52,683 nt of DNA from Chloroflexota bacterium (GCA_028874795.1 JAPPHT010000029.1:18944-71626), one strand, 5' to 3'. Shown: positions 43,124 to 51,002, numbered from the stretch's first letter. Numbers and translations are program-made. The notes: generated by a model not told the origin, from the sequence alone.

Positions 43124-44059
43124 GTGGCACCGAGTGCAGTCTCTCTGTTTTCCGGATGCGGCGGGACAGACCTTGGTATCCGGGAACTCGGGTTTGACAT
43201 AGCCCTTGCAAACGACGTGTGGTCAGTGGCAGCCGATCTGTACCGGGCGAACCTCCCGGATGTAAGTGTCCAACTTGGTGACGTCCGGGAAGTCAAGAGC
43301 TTCCCGAACGCGGACCTTCTCATCGGTTGCTACCCTTGCCAAGGGTATAGCCAGGGTGGGACTCGTAACCCGGCATCTTCACTGAACTATTTGTATCGTG
43401 AGTTTGATCGTGCCCTGCGGCAAATCAGCCCCAAGGCATTCATTGTGGAGAACGTCGCAGGCATGGCACATGCAAATAACCGGACCCTGTTGAATAACCA
43501 GCTTGTGCGTTTCCGATTGGCTGGTTACACGGTCTCTTACAACGTGCTTGATGCCAAGGACTACGGCTTAGCCCAGACACGCCGCCGACTATTCATAGTT
43601 GGTGTGAAGAGTACACTTGGCATGAGATATGAGTTCCCCAGTCCAACGCACGGACCTCGTGCGGGGCTTGCATATACTAGCCAACAAGAGGTCATAGGGG
43701 GTATGGAGGAATGGCCAGAAGGCCAGTATTGCTCAGAGCCACTTCACTGGTACTACATGTCCAGGCGGCGTCGACATAATTGGAACGAACCCAGCGCTTG
43801 TATAGTAGGTCATTGGCGGCATGTCCCGCTTCACCCAATAAGCCCCCCTCTTATCCGGATTGATACCGACCACTGGCAGTTTCAGTATCCAGGACCGTTT
43901 CGCCGCTTGTCGCTGGCTGAGTGCGCCGCCCTCCAGTCCTTCCCGAGTGACTACCGCTGGGAATCAGTGCGAGTGAAGGACGGGTTCATGGCAGCAGGGA
44001 ATGCGGTGCCTCCCACAATCGCAAAGGCGATAGCGTGCGCGTTGCCCGATATTTGGTGA
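43124..44059 (+). CDS. C5-cytosine DNA methyltransferase
   Basis: A 311-residue DNA (cytosine-5) methyltransferase. Motif I is SLFSGCGGTDLG (7-18) for S-adenosylmethionine, motif IV is CYPCQGYS with the catalytic Cys72, motif VI is ENV (109-111), motif VIII is QTRRR (151-155), and motifs IX and X are RLSLAECAALQSFP and GNAVPP. The target-recognition region (about 165-260) is short. It methylates cytosine in a specific site; the site cannot be read. Start is GTG 43124. It is convergent with the coupled PD-(D/E)xK-like and ParB-like genes (12 bp between stops) and near a Vsr gene, pointing to a restriction-modification role. It is AT-richer than the host genes. Confidence 0.9.
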   Translation: MAPSAVSLFSGCGGTDLGIRELGFDIALANDVWSVAADLYRANLPDVSVQLGDVREVKSFPNADLLIGCYPCQGYSQGGTRNPASSLNYLYREFDRALRQISPKAFIVENVAGMAHANNRTLLNNQLVRFRLAGYTVSYNVLDAKDYGLAQTRRRLFIVGVKSTLGMRYEFPSPTHGPRAGLAYTSQQEVIGGMEEWPEGQYCSEPLHWYYMSRRRRHNWNEPSACIVGHWRHVPLHPISPPLIRIDTDHWQFQYPGPFRRLSLAECAALQSFPSDYRWESVRVKDGFMAAGNAVPPTIAKAIACALPDIW

Positions 44060-44071
44060 TGTGCGGAATCG

Positions 44072-44998
44072 TCAGAGGGTCTTAGCTTCCTGTAAACGCT
44101 TGGCACACCACCGCTGTATCGTAGGGCTTGCATTCCAATGGAATAGTAATGATGCAACCCTAGCTCGGTCAACAACCATGTTTCCATAGTCAACGATATC
44201 GGCCCAGTCTTCGTAGTTTGGAATCCATGGCACTGCAAATGCTTGAACGGGATTGCATCCGAAGTCAATCATTCGCTTCCATTTTTCTATGTTCAGTTCT
44301 CCAAGTTTCGAGTTCCAGTCTGTTCCTGTTGAGCAATTGGCAAGCAGGACGACTTTGGAAGATCGGCTATCTGAAAATGGCTTCCAAGCGACAGCATCGA
44401 CGCCCATGTCCTTCTCACTTGCTCGAACTTGCCGAGTACTAAGGCGAGGTTGACCCATTTGCTTTGCAAGGTAGTTGAGCGCTTCGTTAGGGTGAGACGG
44501 TACTGGGTGTCTATAAGGGAATCCGAATCTAAGCGACTCCCCTGCCAAATACTGGGCGAGAGCCGCTGTGACTACTTCCTCGAAAAGCCTTCTCCCTTCC
44601 GTTTTCCCGGGTAGACCAGGAGCACTCAACAACAATAGGAATACGTAAGCGATAGCCTCATTCGCCCAAGTATCGGATGCAGTGAGAACGATACCGTCAA
44701 AGGTGAAAGGGTACCCCCTACCGATGACATCGCTTCGGCGTTGAAGCTCTTCGGAAGCATCGGCGATAGCCTCATCCTCGGCAGCATCGGGCCCAACACC
44801 GTCTTCATTGGAATCGTCAGTAGTCTCGCGGTAGGCCAGTTCCAAGTCTCCGCCTAAGGAATCTTCTGCCGATGGAGACTGGTGCAGAGCACTCCTAAAG
44901 TCCTCCAGGCTGCATGATAGCGAAGGACTGGTGAGAGCAGTAATCTCCGCTTCGTCTGCTAAGGAGTGGGCAGACTCATCAATCGGGAACCACGTCAT
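44072..44998 (-). CDS. PD-(D/E)xK-like putative nuclease
   Basis: A 308-residue protein with no close recognised family. The first 90 residues are acidic and probably flexible. The core reads RRLFEEVVTAALAQYL (Glu140/141), MGVDAVAWKPF (Asp201) and VVLLANCSTGTDWNSK (221-231). This order, E then D then a strand with a Q/N-C-x-x-G-x-x-W-x-x-K turn, matches divergent PD-(D/E)xK nucleases, although the usual E/Q-x-K appears as N-C-S, so the active site may be altered. It overlaps the ParB-like gene by one base (TAATG) and is therefore translated with it. It is the best candidate for the cutting component opposite the methyltransferase. Nuclease activity is inferred. Confidence 0.6.
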   Translation of the reverse strand: MTWFPIDESAHSLADEAEITALTSPSLSCSLEDFRSALHQSPSAEDSLGGDLELAYRETTDDSNEDGVGPDAAEDEAIADASEELQRRSDVIGRGYPFTFDGIVLTASDTWANEAIAYVFLLLLSAPGLPGKTEGRRLFEEVVTAALAQYLAGESLRFGFPYRHPVPSHPNEALNYLAKQMGQPRLSTRQVRASEKDMGVDAVAWKPFSDSRSSKVVLLANCSTGTDWNSKLGELNIEKWKRMIDFGCNPVQAFAVPWIPNYEDWADIVDYGNMVVDRARVASLLFHWNASPTIQRWCAKRLQEAKTL

Positions 44999-46107
44999 TA
45001 TTTCAGTGCCCTAACCAATCCTTGTGATTCCGTGACACAGTCATCAGCCAACTTCTTGATTGAATCGTTCGCGCGAGCGGGAGAAGCTAGTTCTGTCGCT
45101 TGAGTAAGCTTTTCTAGCGCTTGGCGAATCGACTTTTCTAGACGGGCCTCCGCAGCTGGAATTGCCTCTACTGCATCTCTGACCTTAGTGCCAGCCCTTA
45201 GCCTCTGCAGTGCCGGGGGACTCGACAGCGCCTTGGACAACAACTGAATCTCTCTTGATTCCTCAATGGCCGGTTCTATCTTTGCCTCCTTGTCGCCGTA
45301 CAGATAAGTGGAGACCTCCTTGAGTTGTGGGAGATTAGCGTCTGCTACAGGCTTTGGCATTCCCTGTGCAGCAAGGCCCAGAAAGGAGAGTACAGGCCTG
45401 AATGTCAGAGCTGTGAACAAATACGAGAAAGGAGGGGCATGGCCATTCCTCGCCGGAATCATTGATAGTGAATCAGCTTGCTCCCATACCAAGTATGCTC
45501 TCAGAAGCCGAGGTGCGGTTTCATGGCGATCACCAATTTTTTGTTGGATGGAATCAAGATCATTTCCGTCGCTCACTAGCTGGGAAACGTATCTGGCTTT
45601 CGCATAGGAATCCCATCGTTTCACGCCGGTGATGTGCCGGTATCCTAGGTATGCTAGAACGGCCGAGCGACCCTCCTCATATACTCGAACAGGGACAGAT
45701 AGTAACTCTTCCCGCCTGTCGTTGCTCAACGGAGGGGCGTTTACGCGTAAAGGGCGCCCACTGATAGGATCGATGAGGCGTTCGGTCAAACTTGGGTCCA
45801 ATAGTATCTTCAAGGCGGCGAGCCGCCGGTTACCTTCAACAATTATGAGCTTTGAAGAATCGTCTGGATCGGGAACGCCAACCAATGGTTCTTCGTCAAA
45901 ATAGCCGTTTATGGCAAAAGAATCCATCAACTCGCCCACTGAGTACGTTCTGACGATGAGGATCAAGAGTTGTTCTTGTGATGGTATCCCTTCCGTGGGA
46001 GGAAGGCGAGGATTTTCGGCGTCGAGCAGGAGGTCCTTGACTGCCCAGTCTGCGATAGGGTGGCGCTTGCGTGGACCCGCTGTGCCAACATCGTTCTGTG
46101 TAGTCAT
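44998..46107 (-). CDS. ParB/sulfiredoxin-fold protein
   Basis: A 369-residue protein with an N-terminal ParB/Srx domain: LLLDAENPRLP (27-36), NGYFDEEPLVGVP (67-79) and IIVEGNRRLAALKIL with Glu91-Gly-Asn-Arg-Arg95. In ParB the equivalent GERR box binds nucleotide. The remaining 250 residues are helical and unassigned. ATG 46107 follows TAGGAG. It is the first gene of a two-gene unit with the PD-(D/E)xK-like protein at 44072. Such stand-alone ParB-fold proteins occur in defence islands, where nucleotide-dependent DNA binding or nicking is suspected. It lies 420 bp from the divergent Vsr gene. Confidence 0.7.
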   Translation of the reverse strand: MTTQNDVGTAGPRKRHPIADWAVKDLLLDAENPRLPPTEGIPSQEQLLILIVRTYSVGELMDSFAINGYFDEEPLVGVPDPDDSSKLIIVEGNRRLAALKILLDPSLTERLIDPISGRPLRVNAPPLSNDRREELLSVPVRVYEEGRSAVLAYLGYRHITGVKRWDSYAKARYVSQLVSDGNDLDSIQQKIGDRHETAPRLLRAYLVWEQADSLSMIPARNGHAPPFSYLFTALTFRPVLSFLGLAAQGMPKPVADANLPQLKEVSTYLYGDKEAKIEPAIEESREIQLLSKALSSPPALQRLRAGTKVRDAVEAIPAAEARLEKSIRQALEKLTQATELASPARANDSIKKLADDCVTESQGLVRALK

Positions 46108-46111
46108 TCAT

Positions 46112-46526
46112 GTGCTCCTACGTTGCCTTGCCCCGTCCGGCACAAGGTTACAACGACCGGGAGGGGCTGGGAATACCCCTGCCTCGGCTCGCCCACTCCA
46201 TTAGCGATTGGAGGGGGAGCGATGAGCGGGCATCAACGGGGTGTAGCGGTTCGGCCTTGATGCACTCAGGGGTTCTAGCGGTTCTTGACTCCCGGGATGC
46301 CGGAGGCAATCCATCATTAGGTAGGGAGTGGTGGTAATGGGCGACGCAGGCATCGAGCCTGCCAACGTCATCTGCGGCAGGTGCATAGCGGATACACACA
46401 GGAAATCGGTCGAGCCGGCTCGAATCCCATGCCGCTACGCGCCGTGTCCGAGGAGCGCACGTTGGAGAAGGACCAGTTGAGTTCGCACTCGGCTGCATCC
46501 GTCGTTATCGTTGATATCATCACTTC
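46112..46526. other. Divergent intergenic region, ParB-like gene to vsr
   Basis: No gene is supported in these 415 bp. A 12-base perfect palindrome CGAGCCGGCTCG lies at about 46412-46423, and TGATATCA at 46510-46517 sits just before the Vsr start. Segments around 46330-46440 have short tRNA-like T-arm patterns on both strands, but no complete tRNA can be folded. It must contain promoters for both flanking genes. Confidence 0.4.
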
Positions 46527-46979
46527 ATGCCAGCGGAGCCACGCGCTAAAGTGAAGAATATCCTGTATCCAGTACCTACAAGCCCTTCCGTAACGAAGGC
46601 GATGCGCGCCAATCGACGGTCGGACACGAAACCTGAGGTCGCGCTCCGCTCTCTATTGCACCGCAGCGGGCTCCGGTTCAGGAAGGACTATGCAATCCGT
46701 CGGCCTGATGGCAAGGCAGTCCATTGTGATATTGCGTTCACTGGCAAGAGGGTCGCCGTATTCGTCGATGGTTGTTTCTGGCATCTCTGTCCGGACCACG
46801 GGAGAATCCCCAAATCTAACCAGGCTTACTGGATTCCCAAGCTACAGCGGAACGTCGATCGAGACAGAGCAACCGACTCTGGACTACGAGAAGCCGGTTG
46901 GCGAGTGCTGCGGCTTTGGGAGCATGTTTCCCCAGAGGATGCTAGCGTGGAAGTCCTGCGCTTGTTAGCCGAAGTCTAG
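46527..46979 (+). CDS. vsr: Very short patch repair-type endonuclease
   Basis: A 150-residue Vsr-family DNA mismatch endonuclease. Family features are RSDTKPEVALRSLLHRSGLRFR, the catalytic Asp68 in CDIAF, VFVDGCFWHLCPDH (zinc Cys83, Cys88 and His86/His91), PKSNQAYWIPKLQRNVDRDR and GWRVLRLWEH. Vsr nicks next to T:G mismatches formed by deamination of 5-methylcytosine and usually accompanies a C5 methyltransferase, as here with the gene at 43124. A subset of this family, without full Vsr residues, acts as restriction nuclease, so that role is also possible. ATG 46527 is used. Confidence 0.9.
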   Translation: MPAEPRAKVKNILYPVPTSPSVTKAMRANRRSDTKPEVALRSLLHRSGLRFRKDYAIRRPDGKAVHCDIAFTGKRVAVFVDGCFWHLCPDHGRIPKSNQAYWIPKLQRNVDRDRATDSGLREAGWRVLRLWEHVSPEDASVEVLRLLAEV

Positions 46980-47532
46980 GTGGATTGGGAGCGGACTCAC
47001 GGGTGCTTCTCCATCTGCTGCTCCGCTGACTGAGCGGCGTTCACTTGGGGGCGGAGCAGCGCGCCAGCCGTGCGGCGAACTGCCCCCTTCGTAGCCTTTG
47101 TGCTGCTCACTGCCGCTGCTGGTTTGCGCCTGCGTGGTGAGGGAACAGCACAGCCGTAGTCAGAATGACGGCTAGGAGGACATGGGACGTTGGGGAAAGA
47201 GGATTTCTGCGGTTCAGGGTACCATCCGACGGAAGGAAGTTGACGGGGATTCTTCGGTGGCTGGAGACGTCAAGGTCAACACACCAGAGCGGAGGCCCGT
47301 GATGGACGAGATGCGGGAAGCGACACCCGCTATCTCTGAGGAGAGGTGAACTTCTTGCTTCATCGAAGCGAGCGATCGCCAATCGTCTGGCTCCGCGTGT
47401 CACCGAGGCTGTTGCGCCTGAGCGGAGCCCATTGCTACACTCAGCCGAAGGCAGAACGTATGTTCTTCTCAAGCCATACACCCCATTCACTCCCGGCGCG
47501 CGACCGGGATCGGCTCTCGACGGAGCGGAGAC
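46980..47532. other. Intergenic region with inverted repeats
   Basis: About 550 bp without a credible gene; the 179-codon minus frame at 47107-47646 has no protein-like character. A 9-base inverted repeat (CTGCTCCGC and GCGGAGCAG) lies near 47020-47067. The promoter described at 47412-47441 is at the right end. Confidence 0.4.
47412..47441 (+). promoter_or_regulatory. Possible promoter for the HTH operon
   Basis: TTGCGC at 47412-47417 and TACACT at 47436-47441 are separated by 18 bp. It precedes the four overlapping small genes that start at 47533, leaving a leader of about 85 bases. Confidence 0.35.
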
Positions 47533-47721
47533 GTGCGGCAGCAGAAGCGGAGACTGACCGAAGAGCAGGAGGAGCTGCGGTTGAGCGGGCTGCGGATGCT
47601 GGCCCGCTTGATCGCGCGCCGCTGCCTCGCCGATCTGGAGCCACACAGCGACCGGGGAGCCGAAGCCGGGGGCCGTGCTGCTGATGCCGGAGACGTCGAC
47701 CGAGAGGAGAAGGCGGCGTGA
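47533..47721 (+). CDS. Small helical protein heading the HTH operon
   Basis: A 62-residue charged protein (MRQQKRRLTEEQEELRLSGL at the start, acidic and alanine-rich at the end), probably a single long helix or coiled coil. Start is GTG 47533. Its TGA overlaps the GTG start of the XRE gene at 47718, which is strong evidence that it is translated in the same unit. No family is recognised. Confidence 0.45.
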   Translation: MRQQKRRLTEEQEELRLSGLRMLARLIARRCLADLEPHSDRGAEAGGRAADAGDVDREEKAA

Positions 47722-47960
47722 AACGCAGACGGCCCTCCTCGAGGGTGAAGCTCAACCCTGATCGCGTGTGGGAGCTGCTCAACCGGCGTCACCTGAGCCA
47801 GAATGAACTGGCGGCGCTGGTCGGCACGTCGTCAGGCTACCTCTCGCAGCTGATGTGCGGGACGCGCAGCCCGTCGGCGGAGCTGCGCAGGCGGCTCGTG
47901 GACATGCTGGGCGTCCCCGACTTCGAGGACCTGTTCGTATTGGAGGCCGTCGAGGCATGA
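47718..47960 (+). CDS. XRE-family HTH protein
   Basis: An 80-residue DNA-binding protein consisting of a basic N terminus and one Cro/CI-type helix-turn-helix: LNRRHLSQNELAALVGTSSGYLSQLMCGTRSPSAELRRRLVDML. The start is GTG 47718, overlapping the upstream stop, and its own stop overlaps the ATG of the next gene (ATGA at 47957). It probably represses or times the operon and perhaps neighbouring island genes. It belongs to a run of three HTH proteins. Confidence 0.75.
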   Translation: MKRRRPSSRVKLNPDRVWELLNRRHLSQNELAALVGTSSGYLSQLMCGTRSPSAELRRRLVDMLGVPDFEDLFVLEAVEA

Positions 47961-48280
47961 GGCGTAGCAGGCGGGCTGAGGCTCATCGCTACCTGGATGC
48001 TACGTTCCTGCCGGAGGGCTTCTCTGACGACCTGCGGATTCTCAAGGAGGCGAGCGGGCTGACGTGGAACGAGCTCGCCGACGTGCTTGGCGTGGACCCG
48101 AGGCAGTTGCACCGGTGGCGCTGCGGCACGAAGCCGAGCGGGGACGGGCTGTACGCGCTGCTGCAGCTTGCCGCCCAAGTTCCGGGCGGCGTTCAGTTGA
48201 TTGTGAGAAGGCACGTCCTGGAGCCGATGACGCAGGAGTCAGCCGACGTCGGCGTCGGTTTCGGCGGCGTGAAGGGATAG
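47957..48280 (+). CDS. HTH protein, paralogue pair member A
   Basis: A 107-residue protein containing a helix-turn-helix: LPEGFSDDLRILKEASGLTWNELADVLGVDPRQLHRWRCGTKPS, followed by a helical segment. It shares the LPE-F-x8-EASGL...W-R-x-G pattern with the next gene, so they are duplicates. ATG 47957 overlaps the stop of the XRE gene by four bases. The RQLHRWRCGTK segment is the recognition-helix region. It is likely a transcription factor or a phage-type regulatory protein. Confidence 0.7.
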   Translation: MRRSRRAEAHRYLDATFLPEGFSDDLRILKEASGLTWNELADVLGVDPRQLHRWRCGTKPSGDGLYALLQLAAQVPGGVQLIVRRHVLEPMTQESADVGVGFGGVKG

Positions 48281-48285
48281 AGGCC

Positions 48286-48591
48286 ATGGGAGTTCAGCGT
48301 CTGAGATACAGGCGGGCGGAGTGGCGTCTTCCCGAGGATTTCCCAGTGCGGCTCGCGCGGTTCCAGGAGGCGAGCGGGCTGTCGACGCGGGCGCTTGCCA
48401 GTTTGCTGGGTGTGAGCCCCTACCGTCTGCGGCGTTGGAGGAACGGAGAAGACGACCCCAACCCTGCGCACCTGTTCGCGGTGCTGACAGTCGCCGGAGC
48501 GATGGGACTGCGGGACGGCGTCCTGATGTGCCCGGAGCGTGACCTTCCCGACGGGATCGATGTTGAGGCGCTGCGGCGCCGGGCTGGATGA
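48286..48591 (+). CDS. HTH protein, paralogue pair member B
   Basis: A 101-residue paralogue of the preceding gene: LPEDFPVRLARFQEASGLSTRALASLLGVSPYRLRRWRNGEDDP, then a helical C terminus. It lies 5 bp downstream (AGGCC before ATG 48286) in the same transcript. The two copies differ most in the recognition helix (HRWRCGTK or RRWRNGED), so they should bind different sequences. It ends before a convergent candidate small gene at 48626. Confidence 0.7.
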   Translation: MGVQRLRYRRAEWRLPEDFPVRLARFQEASGLSTRALASLLGVSPYRLRRWRNGEDDPNPAHLFAVLTVAGAMGLRDGVLMCPERDLPDGIDVEALRRRAG

Positions 48592-48625
48592 CCCTCTGCG
48601 GATTGCGACGTCTGAATGCCTGCGG

Positions 48626-48856
48626 CTAGGAGAGGAGCCGCTCCCGTCGCTCCTCGTCAGTGAGACTGCGGTACGATGCGCCCTCGTCATCCGTGGCTAT
48701 CACGGAATGCTGGAGCAGGGCGATGCCCACATGCACGCGATCGCGCTGCGGCTCCACATGTTGGCAGCGTTCTGCCGCCAGCATGCTCCGATGAGGGTGA
48801 CGGCAGAGCCGGTGTGCCTGGCCCGCCTCGATGTAGCCGATGCTGTAGCGTGTCAT
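48626..48856 (-). CDS. Candidate small protein, uncertain
   Basis: A 76-residue frame starting MTRYSIGYIEAGQAHRLCRH on the minus strand, convergent with the HTH operon and divergent from the Nmad3 gene. The protein-like pattern extends upstream (RVRIGDVARTVGDTLDGTRT) without an ATG, so a non-ATG start near 48940 is possible. It has a His/Cys-rich CRHPHRSMLAAERC segment. The overlapping plus-strand frame (48539-48976) is less convincing. Reported with low confidence. Confidence 0.3.
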   Translation of the reverse strand: MTRYSIGYIEAGQAHRLCRHPHRSMLAAERCQHVEPQRDRVHVGIALLQHSVIATDDEGASYRSLTDEERRERLLS

Positions 48857-49057
48857 GCCGTCCGGAAGACACTCCGTTCGTGTGCCGTCGAGCGTATCAC
48901 CTACGGTCCGCGCAACGTCCCCGATTCGTACTCTCAGCGTGAACGGGCGAGGCGACGGTATTCTGGGCGAGGCTGACCGCCGTCGGGAACATAGTGGTGT
49001 CGGAACCTGCGACGGCTGCGCCAGGAGAGAGGACTCAGCAGCGTCAGGAGTGTCGCG

Positions 49058-49945
49058 ATGAAACCGAGGAAGCTGATACTTAGCCGGAAGGGGTTCGACA
49101 GCAAGGCGGGCGGGTGCCCGAGCCCCATCTTCACCCGCGACGGCACGATGGTTTCCCTGCCGATCCCCGTACGGCAGGGCCAGACGCGGTACCGTGACCT
49201 GCACCACAACGGTGAGAACATGGGCGACCTTGTGCGTGACCTCAGCGATGGTGCCTACGGCCGCTTGGCCTACGCGAACCTCAACCCGGATGTCAACAGG
49301 GCTGTTCGCCGGGAGCGAGACGAGAGATGGCGCGGCCTGTCCGGTCAGTTGACCCCCAGTGCAAGCGGCCACCTGCTGAATCAGGCCGTCGGAATCGGCG
49401 ACGTGTTCCTGTTCTTCGGTCTGTTCCAATGGGTCGAGAAGGCGCGCGGCAAGCGTGGCAAATACCGGTTCATCTCCGACGAGCCGGCATTTCACGTGCT
49501 GTGGGGCTGGCTGCAGGTGGGCGGCGCCCACGTCCGCGACGACCTGGGGGACGACGATTTTCCCTGGGCTCAGGGACATCCCCATATGCACGAGGCCCCC
49601 AATCCATACAACCTGCTGTACTTCGCATCACGCGACCTCGACCTCGGCCGTGGCCGGATAGCTGACGGGTGCGGCGTGTTCGGCTACTACGACGACCGCC
49701 TGCGCCTGACGCGCAGTGGCGGGACTGCAACGCAGTGGCGGTTGCCGCGCTGGTTCCACCCAGGCGATAACAGGACCCCGCTGTCCAACATGGGCAACAA
49801 CAAGTGGTCGTTGTGTGACGACGGGGTCTACGTTCAGCGCACGGGCTACGGTCAGGAGTTCGTGCTGGACCTCGACGAGTACCCGGAGGGCAGGCGCTGG
49901 GTCGCCAGCCTGTGCAGGCGGTTCGGCTCGGAGCAGCCCGCCTGA
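49058..49945 (+). CDS. Nmad3-family protein (nucleotide-modification-associated domain 3)
   Basis: A 295-residue protein matching the Nmad3 family. Its N terminus, LILSRKGFDSKAGGCPSPIF followed by DGTMVSLPIPV, is the family hallmark; later blocks are FLFFGLFQWVEKARGKRGKYRF, HVLWGWLQVGG, HPHMHEAPNPYNLLYFAS and NKWSLCDDGVYVQRTGYGQEFVLD. Nmad3 was defined by comparative genomics of phage and bacterial DNA-modification clusters; its biochemical function is not established as far as I know. ATG 49058 lies about 465 bp after the HTH operon. In this island it may relate to a modified-base system together with the methyltransferase or to recognition of modified phage DNA. Confidence 0.8.
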   Translation: MKPRKLILSRKGFDSKAGGCPSPIFTRDGTMVSLPIPVRQGQTRYRDLHHNGENMGDLVRDLSDGAYGRLAYANLNPDVNRAVRRERDERWRGLSGQLTPSASGHLLNQAVGIGDVFLFFGLFQWVEKARGKRGKYRFISDEPAFHVLWGWLQVGGAHVRDDLGDDDFPWAQGHPHMHEAPNPYNLLYFASRDLDLGRGRIADGCGVFGYYDDRLRLTRSGGTATQWRLPRWFHPGDNRTPLSNMGNNKWSLCDDGVYVQRTGYGQEFVLDLDEYPEGRRWVASLCRRFGSEQPA

Positions 49946-50180
49946 ACAGCGTTTTTCGGAAGAAGTGGACTCAGCGCGACTGGAACGTCACCTCCGGCTC
50001 GTGGGCGCCGGGTGGGAATCACGCGCGCCCCAGTGGTCCCTCGTGCTCCAGCAGGCAAGACACAGGGGCTTGAAGTGTCCCTTCACTAGGCTAGACGGAG
50101 TATGATGTCTCTGGGGTTTCAAGGCATAGAGTTGAGCAACAGGCGTTGAACAGCACGACCAGCGTAGGAACATTGTAAGC

Positions 50181-51002
50181 ATGAGTCAGATCCCGTTCCC
50201 TGTACGAGAGGGAATCAATCGGAACGAGCAACTCCTTCCTCCAGAGGAGCTTCCTGACCATGTCCGCGAGAAATTGCTTGCGGATATGCGAAGCATCGCT
50301 GAAGATGCACTTCGGTTTCAAGATCTACTCTATGAACAGATGTGCCCCATCATAGCAAGAGTCCTGAACAAGACATTGCCCGCGCAACCTCAAGGGGGCC
50401 CCTTCCGCTATTATGTTCCTAAGACTGTCAAAGAGTGTTCTTGGGTAGATTTCTATGACATATGCGAAGTGACCCACAAGTGCATACTGGCGTCGGGATA
50501 CGACGCAAACACGTTTGCGAACGACACGAATTCCTATTGGGGGCACTACGGAATTGCTTGGAAGTACGAGACAGGGTGGGTTGTTCGGACACGCCCGGAT
50601 CAAACCCAGCAGGACATCAAGAAGGCGTTCCAGTTGGTGTCAACTCCTGAGTATCAAAGTGTAAATGAGCAGTACGCGAAGGCCATCGGCCACCTCAATC
50701 GTCGACCGCCTGACTATGAAAATGCAGTTGGGGATGCAGTGGGAGCAATCGAGAGAATGGCTAAGATAATCGCTGGGCAACCCAACCGAGTGCTTAGCCA
50801 GCTCACGACACGTCCACCTTTGAATGGTTCAGTGCATAGAACGCTTCTGGCCATCATAGACAAGCTCTATGCTTACCGCGGAGACCAGTCTGAACATGGC
50901 GGAGTTGGTAAAGCAGCCATTGGACCGGCGGAAGCAGAGTTCATCCTTGCGACTAGCGCAAATACCATCATATACTTGGCGTCGAAATTCCCTGCTCGAT
51001 AG
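50181..51002 (+). CDS. HEPN/Abi-like protein with RxxxxxH motif
   Basis: A 273-residue protein resembling abortive-infection C-terminal (AbiJ-type) proteins. The N terminus reads IPFPVREGINRNEQLLPPEE, the FxxRxG pattern of AbiJ N-terminal domains. The C-terminal helical domain has YENAVGDAVGAIERMAKIIAG and YRGDQSEHGG, giving Arg233-x5-His239, the HEPN ribonuclease motif. Members usually act as toxins that cleave RNA on phage infection. The gene is distinctly AT-rich, unlike flanking genes, suggesting separate acquisition. ATG 50181 is used. A 235-bp gap before it has no gene; the small hairpin TGAAG-TGTCC-CTTCA near 50075 was noted. Confidence 0.65.
   Translation: MSQIPFPVREGINRNEQLLPPEELPDHVREKLLADMRSIAEDALRFQDLLYEQMCPIIARVLNKTLPAQPQGGPFRYYVPKTVKECSWVDFYDICEVTHKCILASGYDANTFANDTNSYWGHYGIAWKYETGWVVRTRPDQTQQDIKKAFQLVSTPEYQSVNEQYAKAIGHLNRRPPDYENAVGDAVGAIERMAKIIAGQPNRVLSQLTTRPPLNGSVHRTLLAIIDKLYAYRGDQSEHGGVGKAAIGPAEAEFILATSANTIIYLASKFPAR

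Noticed and set aside
46330-46440. tRNA-like T-arm patterns
   Set aside because: A T-arm-like GCAGG..CCTGC appears on the minus strand and a CTCGAATCC word on the plus strand, but no matching acceptor, D arm or anticodon arm exists. tRNAscan-SE would be decisive.
48539-48976. 145-codon plus-strand frame
   Set aside because: It overlaps the HTH gene end and reads without domain-like pattern; the minus-strand frame at the same place is somewhat more protein-like and is reported instead at low confidence.
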